Positions 44,505-53,715 of a DNA stretch of 64,000 bases are shown one piece after another (the stretch's first letter is position 1; each line of letters starts with the position of its first letter). The stretch covers positions 1 through 64,000 of the forward strand of contig NZ_JAGGOS010000081.1 in NCBI RefSeq assembly GCF_018614205.1. Direction: 5' to 3'. The notes beneath the pieces are model-generated. The model was not told the origin of the DNA. It saw nothing but the letters and a program-made list of their open reading frames with translations, and did no database searches. A program made the position numbers and the translations under genes. This stretch comes from Streptomyces sp. ISL-36 (GTDB taxonomy: Bacteria > Actinomycetota > Actinomycetes > Streptomycetales > Streptomycetaceae).

Positions 44505-45778
44505 GCCGCGACAGGGGCCCCGACGACGCCTCCACCCAGGAACCGGCACGCGACGCCATGCCCGCCGTCGACACCCGTCTGCTCGTCCGTGAGGAGGGCA
44601 TCCGGGGATACCTCGGCGAGTTCCGGCGCAAGCTGCGCAGCGGGGAGCTGGGCTCCCTGCCGGTCGTCGTCGCCGTGATCATCATCTGGACGGTGTTCGG
44701 CAGCCTGAACAGCGCGTTCCTCTCGGCCCAGAACCTCTCCGACCTCAGCCAGCAGATCGTCGGCACCGGCATGATCGCCGTCGGGATCGTCTTCGTGCTG
44801 CTGCTCGGCGAGATCGACCTCTCCGTCGGCTCCGTCAGCGGGCTCTGCGCCGCCCTCTTCGCCGTGCTCAACGTCCTCAACGGCATGAACGAGTGGCTGG
44901 CGCTCCTGGTCGCCGTGGCGGGCGGTGCGGCCGTCGGGCTCATCCACGGCTTCTTCTTCGCCAAGGTCGGCGTGCCCGCGTTCGTCGTCACACTGGCCGG
45001 CAACCTCGCCTGGAACGGTCTGATGCTGCAGGTGCTCGGCACCAGCGGCACGGTCAACATCCCGAGCGAGACCATCGTCGCCAAGCTCTACTCGACGATC
45101 TTCCACAGCCCTGCCGCCGCCTATGTGACGGCGGCCGTGGGGGTCGGCCTCTTCCTGGCGGCCTCACTCCTGGACGCCAGACGCCGGCAGAAGGCCAGGG
45201 TGCCGTTCCGCCCGGTGGCCGAAATCGTGCTGCGTACGGTCGTCATCGCCGCGATCGCCTTCGCCGCCGCGGTCATCCTCAACCGGTACCAGGGCCTTCC
45301 GCTGGCCCTCCTGATCTTCCTGATCCTGCTGGTGGTGCTGGACTTCGTGCTGCGCCGCACCACCTACGGGCGCCGGATCTTCGCCGTCGGCGGCAACATC
45401 GAGGGCGCGCGCCGGGCCGGTATCAGCGTGCCGTTCGTCCGGATGACGGTCTTCTCGATCGCGGGCACGATGGCCGCCATCGGCGGCATCTTCCTGGCCG
45501 GTCAGATCCAGTCCGCGAGCCAGACCTCCGGTGGCGGCAACCTGCTGATGAACGTCATCGCCGCGGCCGTCATCGGCGGTACGAGCCTGTTCGGCGGCCG
45601 CGGCAGCGTGTGGTCCGCGCTGCTCGGCGCCCTGGTGATCGGGTCCATCCAGTCGGGGATGAACATCATGGGTGTCAGCAACGCCGTCCAGTTCATGATC
45701 ACCGGATCGGTCCTGCTCGCCGCGGTGGTCGTCGACTCGCTGTCCCGCAGGAGTCAGAAGGCCGCGGGGCGCGCCTGA
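44501..45778 (+). CDS. Sugar ABC transporter permease (XylH-like)
   Basis: 425 aa. After a 55-residue cytoplasmic N-terminus come about ten to twelve hydrophobic helices. LLGEIDLSVGSVSGLCAALFA and AAAVIGGTSLFGGRGSVWSALLGALVIG are the family landmarks. ATG at 44501 overlaps the ATPase stop and has GGGAGGAGGG ahead of it. Longer than RbsC by an extra helix pair in the middle (residues 205-285), as in XylH. Confidence 0.93.
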   Translation: MSRDRGPDDASTQEPARDAMPAVDTRLLVREEGIRGYLGEFRRKLRSGELGSLPVVVAVIIIWTVFGSLNSAFLSAQNLSDLSQQIVGTGMIAVGIVFVLLLGEIDLSVGSVSGLCAALFAVLNVLNGMNEWLALLVAVAGGAAVGLIHGFFFAKVGVPAFVVTLAGNLAWNGLMLQVLGTSGTVNIPSETIVAKLYSTIFHSPAAAYVTAAVGVGLFLAASLLDARRRQKARVPFRPVAEIVLRTVVIAAIAFAAAVILNRYQGLPLALLIFLILLVVLDFVLRRTTYGRRIFAVGGNIEGARRAGISVPFVRMTVFSIAGTMAAIGGIFLAGQIQSASQTSGGGNLLMNVIAAAVIGGTSLFGGRGSVWSALLGALVIGSIQSGMNIMGVSNAVQFMITGSVLLAAVVVDSLSRRSQKAAGRA

Positions 45779-45811
45779 TATCGCGTCGTCCGTACGAGGA
45801 GGTCACCGACG

Positions 45812-46231
45812 ATGTCCGGTACCACTGTGAGGGACATGCTCGCCACCTACCCCGCCGACCTCGGCGGGATCGATCCCGGCAAGCTGACCCGCTGCATCGA
45901 GGAATGCGTCGCGTGCGCCCAGGCGTGTACCGCCTGCGCGGACGCCTGTCTGTCCGAGGGCATGGTCGGCGATCTGACCAAGTGCATCCGTACCGACATG
46001 GACTGCGCCGACATCTGCACCGCCACCGGGGCCGTGCTCTCGCGGCACACCGGCTACGACGCCGGCATCACGGCCGCGATCCTCACCGCCTGCGCCACGG
46101 TGTGCAAGGCGTGCGCGGACGAGTGCGCGTCCCATGCCGACATGCACGACCACTGCCGTATCTGCGCCGAAGCCTGCCGCTCCTGCGCGCAGGCCTGCGA
46201 CGAACTGCTCGGGAGCCTCGGCGGCCGGTAG
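45812..46231 (+). CDS. Cys-rich four-helix-bundle protein, copper-storage (Csp/DUF326) type
   Basis: 139 aa with 18 Cys, mostly in CxxxC or CxxC spacing on amphipathic helices (CIEECVACAQACTACADAC and similar). That count and the lack of a signal peptide fit cytosolic copper-storage proteins that hold many Cu(I) ions inside the bundle. GAGGAGG lies before the ATG. No copper regulator or ATPase is adjacent. Confidence 0.85.
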   Translation: MSGTTVRDMLATYPADLGGIDPGKLTRCIEECVACAQACTACADACLSEGMVGDLTKCIRTDMDCADICTATGAVLSRHTGYDAGITAAILTACATVCKACADECASHADMHDHCRICAEACRSCAQACDELLGSLGGR

Positions 46232-46391
46232 GGCGCGGCCTACGGCCCCCGGCGCTCCCTAATTCCCGGGAAAATCCGCTCACTTGGGCAGAAGGGGGCG
46301 GAGGGGTGCCCGATCCGGATCGCCGGGTCGGACATCGGGCGCGCGTTCGAGTCTGTGCTGAGGCTGTCCCGCGGGGCATACTGGCTACACG

Positions 46392-46613
46392 ATGACGAAC
46401 CGATCCGCGCCCCGGCGCCACCTGTCCACCAGCCCCTTCGCGGCTCCCGTCGATCCCGTGATCAAGGAGTTCGCCGTCGGTGACCGCGTCTCCCACGACC
46501 GTCACGGCCTCGGGAAGATCATTGGCACGGAGCCGACGGGTGCGCTGCTCGTCGACTTCGGAGCCAGCCAGATCCGCGTCCTGAGCCCCTACAAGGGCCT
46601 GCACAAGCTCTGA
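46392..46613 (+). CDS. Small conserved protein with a CarD/Tudor-like segment
   Basis: 73 aa. After about 25 disordered residues comes FAVGDRVSHDRHGLGKIIG...LLVDFG, a pattern seen in small beta-barrels such as CarD-type or the C-terminal Tudor segment of UvrD/PcrA helicases. Function unknown; possibly binds RNA polymerase or another protein. A terminator follows. Confidence 0.72.
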   Translation: MTNRSAPRRHLSTSPFAAPVDPVIKEFAVGDRVSHDRHGLGKIIGTEPTGALLVDFGASQIRVLSPYKGLHKL

Positions 46614-46627
46614 CGTCACTCTCTGAT

Positions 46628-46653
46628 CCGCCCCGGTCCACGCGCCGGGGCGG
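46628..46653 (+). terminator. Hairpin terminator
   Basis: CCGCCCCGG and CCGGGGCGG form a 9-bp stem with an eight-base loop, followed by the T-rich tcctcgtt. It ends the small-protein transcript before the ArsR gene. Confidence 0.8.
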
Positions 46654-46681
46654 TCCTCGTTCCCGCGCCTACGATGGCCCC

Positions 46682-47041
46682 ATGTCCGAACGCGAGGGAA
46701 CCTCAACGGCGAGCGATGCGCATCAGCGCACCCCCGGTGCCCGGGAGCTCACCGCCGCGGCGGGGGTCTTCGCGCTGCTCGCGGACCCGACCCGGCTGCA
46801 TCTCGTATGGCTCCTGACGCGAGGGGAGGCGGATGTCACCGCCCTCGCCGAGGCGTGCGGGGCCGCCAGGCCCGCCGTCAGTCAGCATCTGGCCAAGCTG
46901 CGGCTCGGCGGTCTCGTGCAGCACCGCAAGGACGGGCGCCGGGTGGTGTACACGCTGCCGGACGGGCATATGCGGCGTCTTGTCGTCGAGGCGATCAGCC
47001 ACGCGGACCACCAGGTGACCGGCGAGCCCTGGCACGACTGA
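46682..47041 (+). CDS. ArsR/SmtB-family metal-responsive repressor
   Basis: 119 aa winged helix. The recognition helix is ARPAVSQHLAKLRLGGLV. The C-terminal helix carries Asp94-x-His96-x10-His107-x2-His110, the alpha-5 metal site of SmtB/CzrA/NmtR sensors, which bind Zn, Co or Ni. No alpha-3 Cys site for arsenic or cadmium is present. It precedes an MFS exporter with a His-rich tail and should repress it until metal is in excess. Confidence 0.9.
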   Translation: MSEREGTSTASDAHQRTPGARELTAAAGVFALLADPTRLHLVWLLTRGEADVTALAEACGAARPAVSQHLAKLRLGGLVQHRKDGRRVVYTLPDGHMRRLVVEAISHADHQVTGEPWHD

Positions 47042-47077
47042 CGAGCCCGGCCGCGGACGCCGACGAGAATTCAACAT

Positions 47078-47093
47078 GTGCGCAATCATGCAC
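47078..47093. promoter_or_regulatory. Candidate ArsR operator upstream of the MFS gene
   Basis: GTGC-N8-GCAC within the AT-richer aacatgtgcgcaatcatgca lies 50 bases before the MFS ATG. It is a short dyad of the kind ArsR proteins bind, but only four bases per arm are perfect. Confidence 0.45.
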
Positions 47094-47142
47094 GCGTCGG
47101 TTACGGTGGTGAGGTCCCCGTAGCCGAACGAGGGCGGACCTC

Positions 47143-48510
47143 ATGCTGTCCGTGCTGCGCCACCGCACCTATCGCCGTCTCTTCACGGCCCAGATCCTCG
47201 CCCTGGCAGGCACCGGGCTCGCGACGGTCGCGCTGAGCCTCCTCGCCTACGACCTCGCGGCGGCCGACGCCTCCGCCGTCCTCGGGACCGCCCTCGCGAT
47301 CAAGATGATCGCGTACGTGGCCGTCGCCCCCCTGATCGGGGCCCTCGCCGACCGCCTGCCCCGGCGCGCGCTCCTCGTCTCCGCCGACCTGCTCCGCGCG
47401 ACGGCCGCCCTCGCACTGCCGTTCGTCGGCGAGGTGTGGCAGATCTACGTCCTGATCCTGCTGCTCCAGACCGCCTCGGCCGCCTTCACACCGACCTTCC
47501 AGGCCACCATCCCCGACGTCCTGCCCGACGAGCGGGACTACACCCGGGCCCTCTCGCTCTCCCGGCTCGCCCACGACCTGGAGAACCTCCTCAGCCCGGC
47601 CCTGGCGGCCGCCCTGCTGGCCTTCGTCCCGGCCGGCTCGCTCTTCGCCGGCACCGCCGCCGGCTTCCTCGCCTCCGCGGCCCTGGTCGCCTCCGTCCTG
47701 CTCCCCAGCCCCGCGCCGGCCGCGCGGACCGGCGGCCTCCTCACCAAGGCCTCCTTCGGCACCCGGCTCTTCCTCGCCACCCCGCGCCTGCGCGCCCTCC
47801 TCGCGCTCGAACTCGTCGTCGCGGCCGCCGGCGCCATGGTGCTGGTCAACACCGTCGTCCTGGTACGGGACGTTCTCGGCCGCCCGGCGGGCGACGTCCC
47901 GCTCGCCTTCGGCGCGTACGGCGCCGGCTCGATGGCCGTGGCGCTCTCACTCCCGCGGATCCTCGACCGGGCCGGCGACCGCGCGTCGATGCTCCCCGCC
48001 GCGTTCCTGGCGACCGGCGTCCTCGCCCTCCTCCTCGTCGGTCTGGAGGCCGGACCGGGCCCGTGGTCCTGGCCCGCCCTGCTCGCCGCCTGGTGCGCCG
48101 CCGGCGCCGCGTCCGCGGCCGTCCTGACGCCCGGCGGGCGTCTCCTGCGGCGCTCGGCGGCGAGCGCCGACCTGCCGGCCGCCTTCGCGGCCCGCTTCTC
48201 CCTCGCCCACGCCTGCTGGCTGCACACCTACCCCCTGGCCGGCTGGACGGCGGCGCGCGCCGGCCTCACGGCCTCGGCCGGCGCGCTGAGCGGCGTCGCC
48301 CTCCTCGCGGCCGTCGCCGCCGTCCGGCTCTGGCCGCGCACCGACCCCGACGAGCTGGAACACGTCCATCCCGAGCTGGCACCGGACCATCCGCACCTGC
48401 ACGGCGCGGACCGGCGCCACGCTCACGACTTCCGGATCGACTCCCTCCACCCCCGGTGGCCCGGCCCCGACCTCACCGCGCGCCCCCGAAGCGGGCGAAA
48501 CGCAGCGTGA
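47143..48510 (+). CDS. MFS exporter with His-rich C-terminal tail (probable Ni/Co/Zn efflux)
   Basis: 455 aa, twelve predicted helices; GALADRLPRRALLV is motif A. The C-terminal 55 residues hold ten His (HVHPEL, HPHLHGADRRHAH), as in NreB-like nickel exporters. With the ArsR repressor upstream, metal efflux is the simplest reading; a drug-efflux pump of the same superfamily is the alternative. The 3' end overlaps the convergent GH38 gene by 38 bp. Confidence 0.82.
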   Translation: MLSVLRHRTYRRLFTAQILALAGTGLATVALSLLAYDLAAADASAVLGTALAIKMIAYVAVAPLIGALADRLPRRALLVSADLLRATAALALPFVGEVWQIYVLILLLQTASAAFTPTFQATIPDVLPDERDYTRALSLSRLAHDLENLLSPALAAALLAFVPAGSLFAGTAAGFLASAALVASVLLPSPAPAARTGGLLTKASFGTRLFLATPRLRALLALELVVAAAGAMVLVNTVVLVRDVLGRPAGDVPLAFGAYGAGSMAVALSLPRILDRAGDRASMLPAAFLATGVLALLLVGLEAGPGPWSWPALLAAWCAAGAASAAVLTPGGRLLRRSAASADLPAAFAARFSLAHACWLHTYPLAGWTAARAGLTASAGALSGVALLAAVAAVRLWPRTDPDELEHVHPELAPDHPHLHGADRRHAHDFRIDSLHPRWPGPDLTARPRSGRNAA

Positions 48511-51500
48511 CGAGCTGGAAGGGACGCAGCCGCAGCTCCACCGCGCCCTCCGTCTCCCGCACGGTCCCGGCCGGGGCGTCGGCGAGCGGGCGCTCCAGAA
48601 GGTCGCAGACCTGAACCCCCGCATGGTCCAGTGCGGCGGTCAGCCGGGCGCGGCCGCGGCCGCCCCGGGACTCGTAGAGGCGGACGACGACGTCACCGCT
48701 GCGGTCGTCGGCGAGCTTCACCGCGCTGACGACGACGGCGTCGTCGTCCAGCACGACCAGCGGGGCGACGTCGGCGTCCCCGGGAACCCGGCGCTCCGGC
48801 AGGTTGAGGTGGTACCCCTCACGGACCGCGTCCCCCACCGCGGCCCCCGGCACCAGGGCGTGGCGGAAGCGGTGCACACCCTGGTCGGTGTGCGGATCGG
48901 GGAAGCGCGGGGCACGCAGCAGTGACACCCGTACGGTCGTGGTCGTACCGCCGTCGGGCCGCACGGTGCGGGTGACGTCGTGCCCGTAGGTGGAGGCCGT
49001 GACGAGGGCGACGCCCCAGCCGGGCTCCTCCAGGTGGACGAAACGGTGGTTGCACGCCTCGAACTTGGCCGCCTCCCAGCTGGTGTTGGTGTGGGTGGGG
49101 CGGTGCAGATGACCGAACTGGGTCTCGGCGGCGTAGCGGTCGGTGTGGATGTCGAGGGGGAAGGCCGCCTTGAGGAACTTCTCCGTCTCGTGCCAGTCGA
49201 CCTCGGTGTCCAGGTCCAGACGGGCCGACCCGGCGGTGAGGGTGAGCGTCTGGACCGCCCGGGACGCGCCGAAGGATCGGGCCACGCGTACGGACACCGC
49301 CTGCGGGGAGTCGGACACGAGGACCACCTCGTCCGCCTCCGTCAGGTCGGTGACCGTGTTGCGGTAGAACTGGTCGACGTCCCAGGCGTCCCACATGTTC
49401 GGGAAGTCGGGGTGGATCTGCAGCAGATTGGCGACCGCGCCCGGCGCCACCGTCTCCCGCCCCGCCGCGAGGTCGACCACCGACACCACCAGACCGCGCT
49501 CGTCCACGGTCACCCGCAGCAGCCCGTTGGAGAGCACGAACCCGCCGCCCGCCCGCGGCTCCACGGCGCAGCCGCCGGGCGAGGCGGCGACAGCGCGGGC
49601 TCCGCCCGCCGCAACGCCCGCCCGCTCGTGCGGGGCCGCGTTGAAGACCACCTCTCCGCCCGCCGACGCGTCCCCGGCGAGCGCCCGCTGGGCACGGTCG
49701 ACGATGCCGTTCAGCTCCTCGGCGACCTGTGCGTACGTCCGCTCCGCCTCCCGGTGCACCCACGCGATCGAGGAGCCCGGCAGGATGTCGTGGAACTGGT
49801 GCAGCAGCACCGTCTTCCAGATCCGGTCCAACTCCTCGTACGGATAGGGGAGTCCGGCCCGGACCGCCGCCGTCGCGGCCCACAGCTCGGCCTCGCGCAG
49901 CAGGTTCTCGCTCGTCCGGTTGCCCTGCTTGGTCCTCGCCTGGCTGGTCAGCGTCGCCCGGTGCAGCTCCAGATACAACTCGCCCACCCAGACCGGCGGA
50001 TCGGGATACTCCGCCTCCGCCTTGGCGAAGAACTCGGCGGGCCGCTCCCAGCGCACCCGGGCCGACCCCTCCAGATCCCGCAGCCGGGCCGCCTTCGCGA
50101 TCATCTCGCGCGTGGTGCCGCCGCCCCCGTCTCCCCAGCCGGTCGGCGCGATCGAGTGGCTCGCCCGCCCCTTGTCCTTGAAGTTGCGGACCGCGTGCGC
50201 GATCTCCTTGCCCTGCATCGAGCAGTTGTACGTGTCGACCGGCGGGAAGTGCGTGAAGATCCGGGTCCCGTCGATGCCCTCCCACCGGAACGTGTGGTGC
50301 GGGAACGAGTTGACCTGACTCCACGAGATCTTCTGCGTCAGCAGCCACTTGGAGCCGGCCGCCTTGATGATCTGCGGCAGCCCGCCCGCGAAGCCGAAGG
50401 TGTCCGGCAGCCACGCCTCCTCGTTCTCGACGCCGAACTCCTCCAGGAAGAACCGCTTGCCGTGCACGAACTGCCGGGCCATCGCCTCCGAGCCCGGCAT
50501 GTTCGTGTCCGACTCCACCCACATGCCGCCCGCCGGGACGAACCGGCCCTCCGCGACCGCCTTCTTGACCCGCGCGTACACCTCCGGACGGTGCTCTTTG
50601 ATCCACGCGTACTGCTGAGCCTGCGACATCGTGTAGACGAAGTCCGGCTCGTCCTCCAGGAGCGCGGTCATGTTCGCGGTGGTCCGCGCCACCTTGCGGA
50701 CCGTCTCGCGCAGCGGCCACAGCCACGCCGAGTCGATGTGGGCGTGACCGACCGCGCTGATCCGGTGCGCCGACGGCTCGGCGGGCGAGGCGAGGACCCC
50801 GGCCAGCCGCTCGCGCGCGGCGGCGGCCGTTCCGTTCACGTCCTGCAGGTCGACCGCGTCCAGCGCCCGCTCGACCGCCCGCAGGATGTCCCAGCGGCGG
50901 GCGCCCTCGACGGGAAGCTCCGCCATCAGCTCGCCGAGGACCTCCAGGTCGATCACGAGCTGCCACACCGTCTCGTCGAAGACGGCCAGCTCCATCCGCT
51001 CCAGCCGGTACTGCGGCGTGTCGCCCGCGGTCTCCTTCTCGCCCAGATCGGTCGGCAGGAAGGGGTGGTAGTCCAGGATCACCGGGTTGGAGGCGGCCTC
51101 CACATGGAGCAGCACCTCCTCCCCGCCGACCGCCGGGGAGGCGATCCGCACCCACTGGTTGCGCGGATTGAGCCCCTTCACCGGCGAACCGTCGGGCCGG
51201 TACACCAGGCCCTCGCACTGGAACCCCGGCATGTTCGCGTCGAAGCCGAGGTCGATCAGCGCCTCGACCGTCCGGCCCGCCCAGGCCGCCGGCACCGTTC
51301 CGGAGACGGTGAGCCAGCTCGTACCCCACGGCGCTCCCCAGGCGTCGCCGACGGCGATCGGGGTACGCGGGGCGGCCAGGCCCTCGGCCACCGGCACCGG
51401 TTCGTCGGGCGCCGTCCAGATCCCGACCTCCAGGGGCACCGACTCCGGATGGATCGCCGGCCGGATCCGTTCGTCGAGGACGCGCTTGAGGCGGGACTCG

Positions 51501-51523
51501 ATCAGCTTGCGGTCGTCATGCAT
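48473..51523 (-). CDS. GH38 alpha-mannosidase
   Basis: 1,016 aa. The zinc site is GHAHIDSAWLW (His262, Asp264), the nucleophile Asp374 is in WLPDTFGFAGGLPQI, and HQFHDILPGSSI supplies the further His ligand. The C-terminal beta-sandwiches are complete. No signal peptide, so cytoplasmic. It removes alpha-mannosyl residues from imported oligosaccharides. Last gene of the minus-strand operon led by the ABC binding protein. Confidence 0.95.
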   Translation of the reverse strand: MHDDRKLIESRLKRVLDERIRPAIHPESVPLEVGIWTAPDEPVPVAEGLAAPRTPIAVGDAWGAPWGTSWLTVSGTVPAAWAGRTVEALIDLGFDANMPGFQCEGLVYRPDGSPVKGLNPRNQWVRIASPAVGGEEVLLHVEAASNPVILDYHPFLPTDLGEKETAGDTPQYRLERMELAVFDETVWQLVIDLEVLGELMAELPVEGARRWDILRAVERALDAVDLQDVNGTAAAARERLAGVLASPAEPSAHRISAVGHAHIDSAWLWPLRETVRKVARTTANMTALLEDEPDFVYTMSQAQQYAWIKEHRPEVYARVKKAVAEGRFVPAGGMWVESDTNMPGSEAMARQFVHGKRFFLEEFGVENEEAWLPDTFGFAGGLPQIIKAAGSKWLLTQKISWSQVNSFPHHTFRWEGIDGTRIFTHFPPVDTYNCSMQGKEIAHAVRNFKDKGRASHSIAPTGWGDGGGGTTREMIAKAARLRDLEGSARVRWERPAEFFAKAEAEYPDPPVWVGELYLELHRATLTSQARTKQGNRTSENLLREAELWAATAAVRAGLPYPYEELDRIWKTVLLHQFHDILPGSSIAWVHREAERTYAQVAEELNGIVDRAQRALAGDASAGGEVVFNAAPHERAGVAAGGARAVAASPGGCAVEPRAGGGFVLSNGLLRVTVDERGLVVSVVDLAAGRETVAPGAVANLLQIHPDFPNMWDAWDVDQFYRNTVTDLTEADEVVLVSDSPQAVSVRVARSFGASRAVQTLTLTAGSARLDLDTEVDWHETEKFLKAAFPLDIHTDRYAAETQFGHLHRPTHTNTSWEAAKFEACNHRFVHLEEPGWGVALVTASTYGHDVTRTVRPDGGTTTTVRVSLLRAPRFPDPHTDQGVHRFRHALVPGAAVGDAVREGYHLNLPERRVPGDADVAPLVVLDDDAVVVSAVKLADDRSGDVVVRLYESRGGRGRARLTAALDHAGVQVCDLLERPLADAPAGTVRETEGAVELRLRPFQLVTLRFARFGGAR

Positions 51524-51559
51524 GGCACTCGCTCCATCGCGTGAAGGGACTTGGGTGGG

Positions 51560-52870
51560 TCAGGCCCGGCCGACGTCGTCGACGGTGACGGTCTCGGTGA
51601 TCCCGCGCGCGGCGAGATGCTGCTGGTCCGAGACCCGCCCGGCCAGCACGGTCGTGGGCCTGGCGCCGTCCGCGGCCAGGCGCATGAACGCCTCGAAGAA
51701 CGCCCCGCCGGGGGCGCAGGCCGACCGCTTCGGCGCGTCGTCCGGCAGGTCCAGGACCAGGGCGGTGGTCCGCGGCCGCGCCCGGTGGCCGCGGTCGCGG
51801 GCCCCCGCCACGATCCGCGCGAGCGCCCGCCCGGCCGGCTTCACCTCCCGGTCGTTGGTCAGCAGGCCCAGGCTGTACTCCAGCTCCGGGAAGTCCGCGA
51901 GCGAGCGGTCGACGTCGTGGGAACACCACCAGGTGATACCCCACAGATCCGGGCAGTCGAGCGCGGCGGCGACCGTCGTACGGGTGAACTCCGCGGCCCG
52001 CTCGGCGGCGATGTGCGGGGCGGGCGCCCCGACCTCCTGCAGCCACACCGGCCGCCCCGGATCCTCGGCCCAGGCCTTCGACAGCTCGATCATGTACGCC
52101 GCGTGCTGACCGGTCGCCGGCGCCTGGGCGCCGTACCGCTGCGCGGTGCCGTTGAAGACCCAGGAGTGCACGGCCGTCGCCGCGCCGAGCCGGGCCGCGT
52201 GGGCGGGAGTGAACGGGTGGTCGTCCAGGTACCAGGCGGCGTCGTACTCCGCGTGCAGGTGCAGCCTCCCGGGCGCGCCCCGCTCGCAGGCGTCCAGCAT
52301 GCGGCGGAGCCACGCCTCGGCCTGGCCGGGGGTGATCCGGTCCGGGTCGGGGTGCGGATCACCGGAGAACTGGTTGATCTCGTTGCCGAGCGTCATGCCC
52401 AGGAAGCCCGGCCGGTCCGCGAGGGCGGCGGCGAGGGTGCGCAGATAGGCGGCCTGGCCCTCGACCACCTCCGGGTCGGTGAACATGTTGCGCCGGTGCC
52501 AGGTGAGCGTCCAGGACGGCCGGAAGTCGAAGCTGGACAGATGGCCCTGCAGTCCGTCGACGGCGACATCCAGACCGCGTTCGGCCGCGGCGTCGACGAG
52601 CTGGACCAGCTGCTCGACGGCGCGTGGCCGGATCAGGGTGCGGTTCGGCTGGAAGACGGGCCACAGCGGGAACACCCGGACGTGGTCGAGCCCCAGCGCG
52701 GCGACCGAGTCGAGATCGGCGCGGACGGCGTCGAGATCGAAGTCGAGCCAGTGGTGGAACCAGCCCCGGGTGGGTGTGTAGTTGACGCCGAAGCGAGGGG
52801 CGCGGCCGGGCTCGGTGGGGGAGGCCTGGGAAGGGGTCATGCGCGGCATCGAGTCCTTTGCGTCAGTCAT
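51560..52870 (-). CDS. GH5-like (clan A) glycoside hydrolase, cytoplasmic
   Basis: 436 aa (beta/alpha)8 barrel. FGVNYTPTRGWFHHW opens the fold; the acid/base Glu is in TLGNEINQF and the nucleophile Glu in WLQEVGAP, the GH-A arrangement. No signal peptide. ATG at 52870 overlaps the permease stop (ATGA). Clan A members include beta-mannosidases, which would suit the Man-beta-GlcNAc core of an N-glycan; this specificity is inferred from neighbours only. The last 80 residues lie outside the barrel. Confidence 0.82.
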   Translation of the reverse strand: MTDAKDSMPRMTPSQASPTEPGRAPRFGVNYTPTRGWFHHWLDFDLDAVRADLDSVAALGLDHVRVFPLWPVFQPNRTLIRPRAVEQLVQLVDAAAERGLDVAVDGLQGHLSSFDFRPSWTLTWHRRNMFTDPEVVEGQAAYLRTLAAALADRPGFLGMTLGNEINQFSGDPHPDPDRITPGQAEAWLRRMLDACERGAPGRLHLHAEYDAAWYLDDHPFTPAHAARLGAATAVHSWVFNGTAQRYGAQAPATGQHAAYMIELSKAWAEDPGRPVWLQEVGAPAPHIAAERAAEFTRTTVAAALDCPDLWGITWWCSHDVDRSLADFPELEYSLGLLTNDREVKPAGRALARIVAGARDRGHRARPRTTALVLDLPDDAPKRSACAPGGAFFEAFMRLAADGARPTTVLAGRVSDQQHLAARGITETVTVDDVGRA

Positions 52871-53712
52871 CCCTTGATGGCGCCTTCCTCGACGCCCCTG
52901 AAGAAGAACCGCTGAAGGGCGGCGAAGACGGCGACGATCGGCAGGAAGGCGATCATCGTGCCCGCGGCGATCAGCCGCGGGTTGGCGGTGAAGGTGCCGT
53001 TCAGGTACTGGAGCCCGACGGTCAGGGTGTACTGCCCGGGGTCGTTGAGGACGATCAGCGGCCACAGGAAGTCGTCCCAGGCGCCGATGAAGGTGAAGAT
53101 CACGACCACGCTCAGCATGCCCCGTACGTTCGGCAGGCCGACATGCACCAGGCGCTGCCAGACGTTGGCGCCGTCGACGAGCGCGGCCGCGTCGAGCTCG
53201 GGCGGCACGGCCTGGAAGGCCGTGTACATCAGCAGCACGTTCAGCATGGCGATCGCCCCGGGCAGGGCCACCCCGAGGAGGGTGTCCGTCAGTCCCAGGC
53301 TGCGGACCGTCACGTACTGCGAGACGATCGTGACCTCGCCGGGCAGCACCAGCGTGGCCAGGAACAGGCCGAGGACCAGCCGTACGCCGCGGAACCGCAG
53401 CCGGGAGAGCGCGAATCCGGCGAGGGTGGCGCCCACGACGTTGCCGGCCACGGCGATCGCCGCCACCGTGAGCGAGTTGAGCGCGTAGGTCCACACCGGG
53501 ATCGTGTCGGCGACCTGGGTGTAGTTGGAGAAGGTCGGGTCGTCGGGCAGGAAGTCCGGTGTACGGGAGTACACGTCCTCGCCGGGGCCCTTGAGCGAGG
53601 TGGACAGCTGCCACAGGAACGGGCCGATCGTGAGCAGCAGCACCAGGGCCAGAAGCAGATAGCGCGCGGTCTTCCCGGCGGGCGTGGGTGTGCCGAATCC
53701 CCGTGCGGGCAT
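52867..53712 (-). CDS. Carbohydrate ABC transporter permease (MalG-like)
   Basis: 281 aa, six helices. The EAA loop PPELDAAALVDGANVWQRLVHVGLP binds the ATPase. No ATPase gene is in this operon, so it probably uses the shared MsiK-type ATPase, as is usual for Streptomyces sugar importers. Confidence 0.93.
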   Translation of the reverse strand: MPARGFGTPTPAGKTARYLLLALVLLLTIGPFLWQLSTSLKGPGEDVYSRTPDFLPDDPTFSNYTQVADTIPVWTYALNSLTVAAIAVAGNVVGATLAGFALSRLRFRGVRLVLGLFLATLVLPGEVTIVSQYVTVRSLGLTDTLLGVALPGAIAMLNVLLMYTAFQAVPPELDAAALVDGANVWQRLVHVGLPNVRGMLSVVVIFTFIGAWDDFLWPLIVLNDPGQYTLTVGLQYLNGTFTANPRLIAAGTMIAFLPIVAVFAALQRFFFRGVEEGAIKG

Positions 53713-53715
53713 GGG

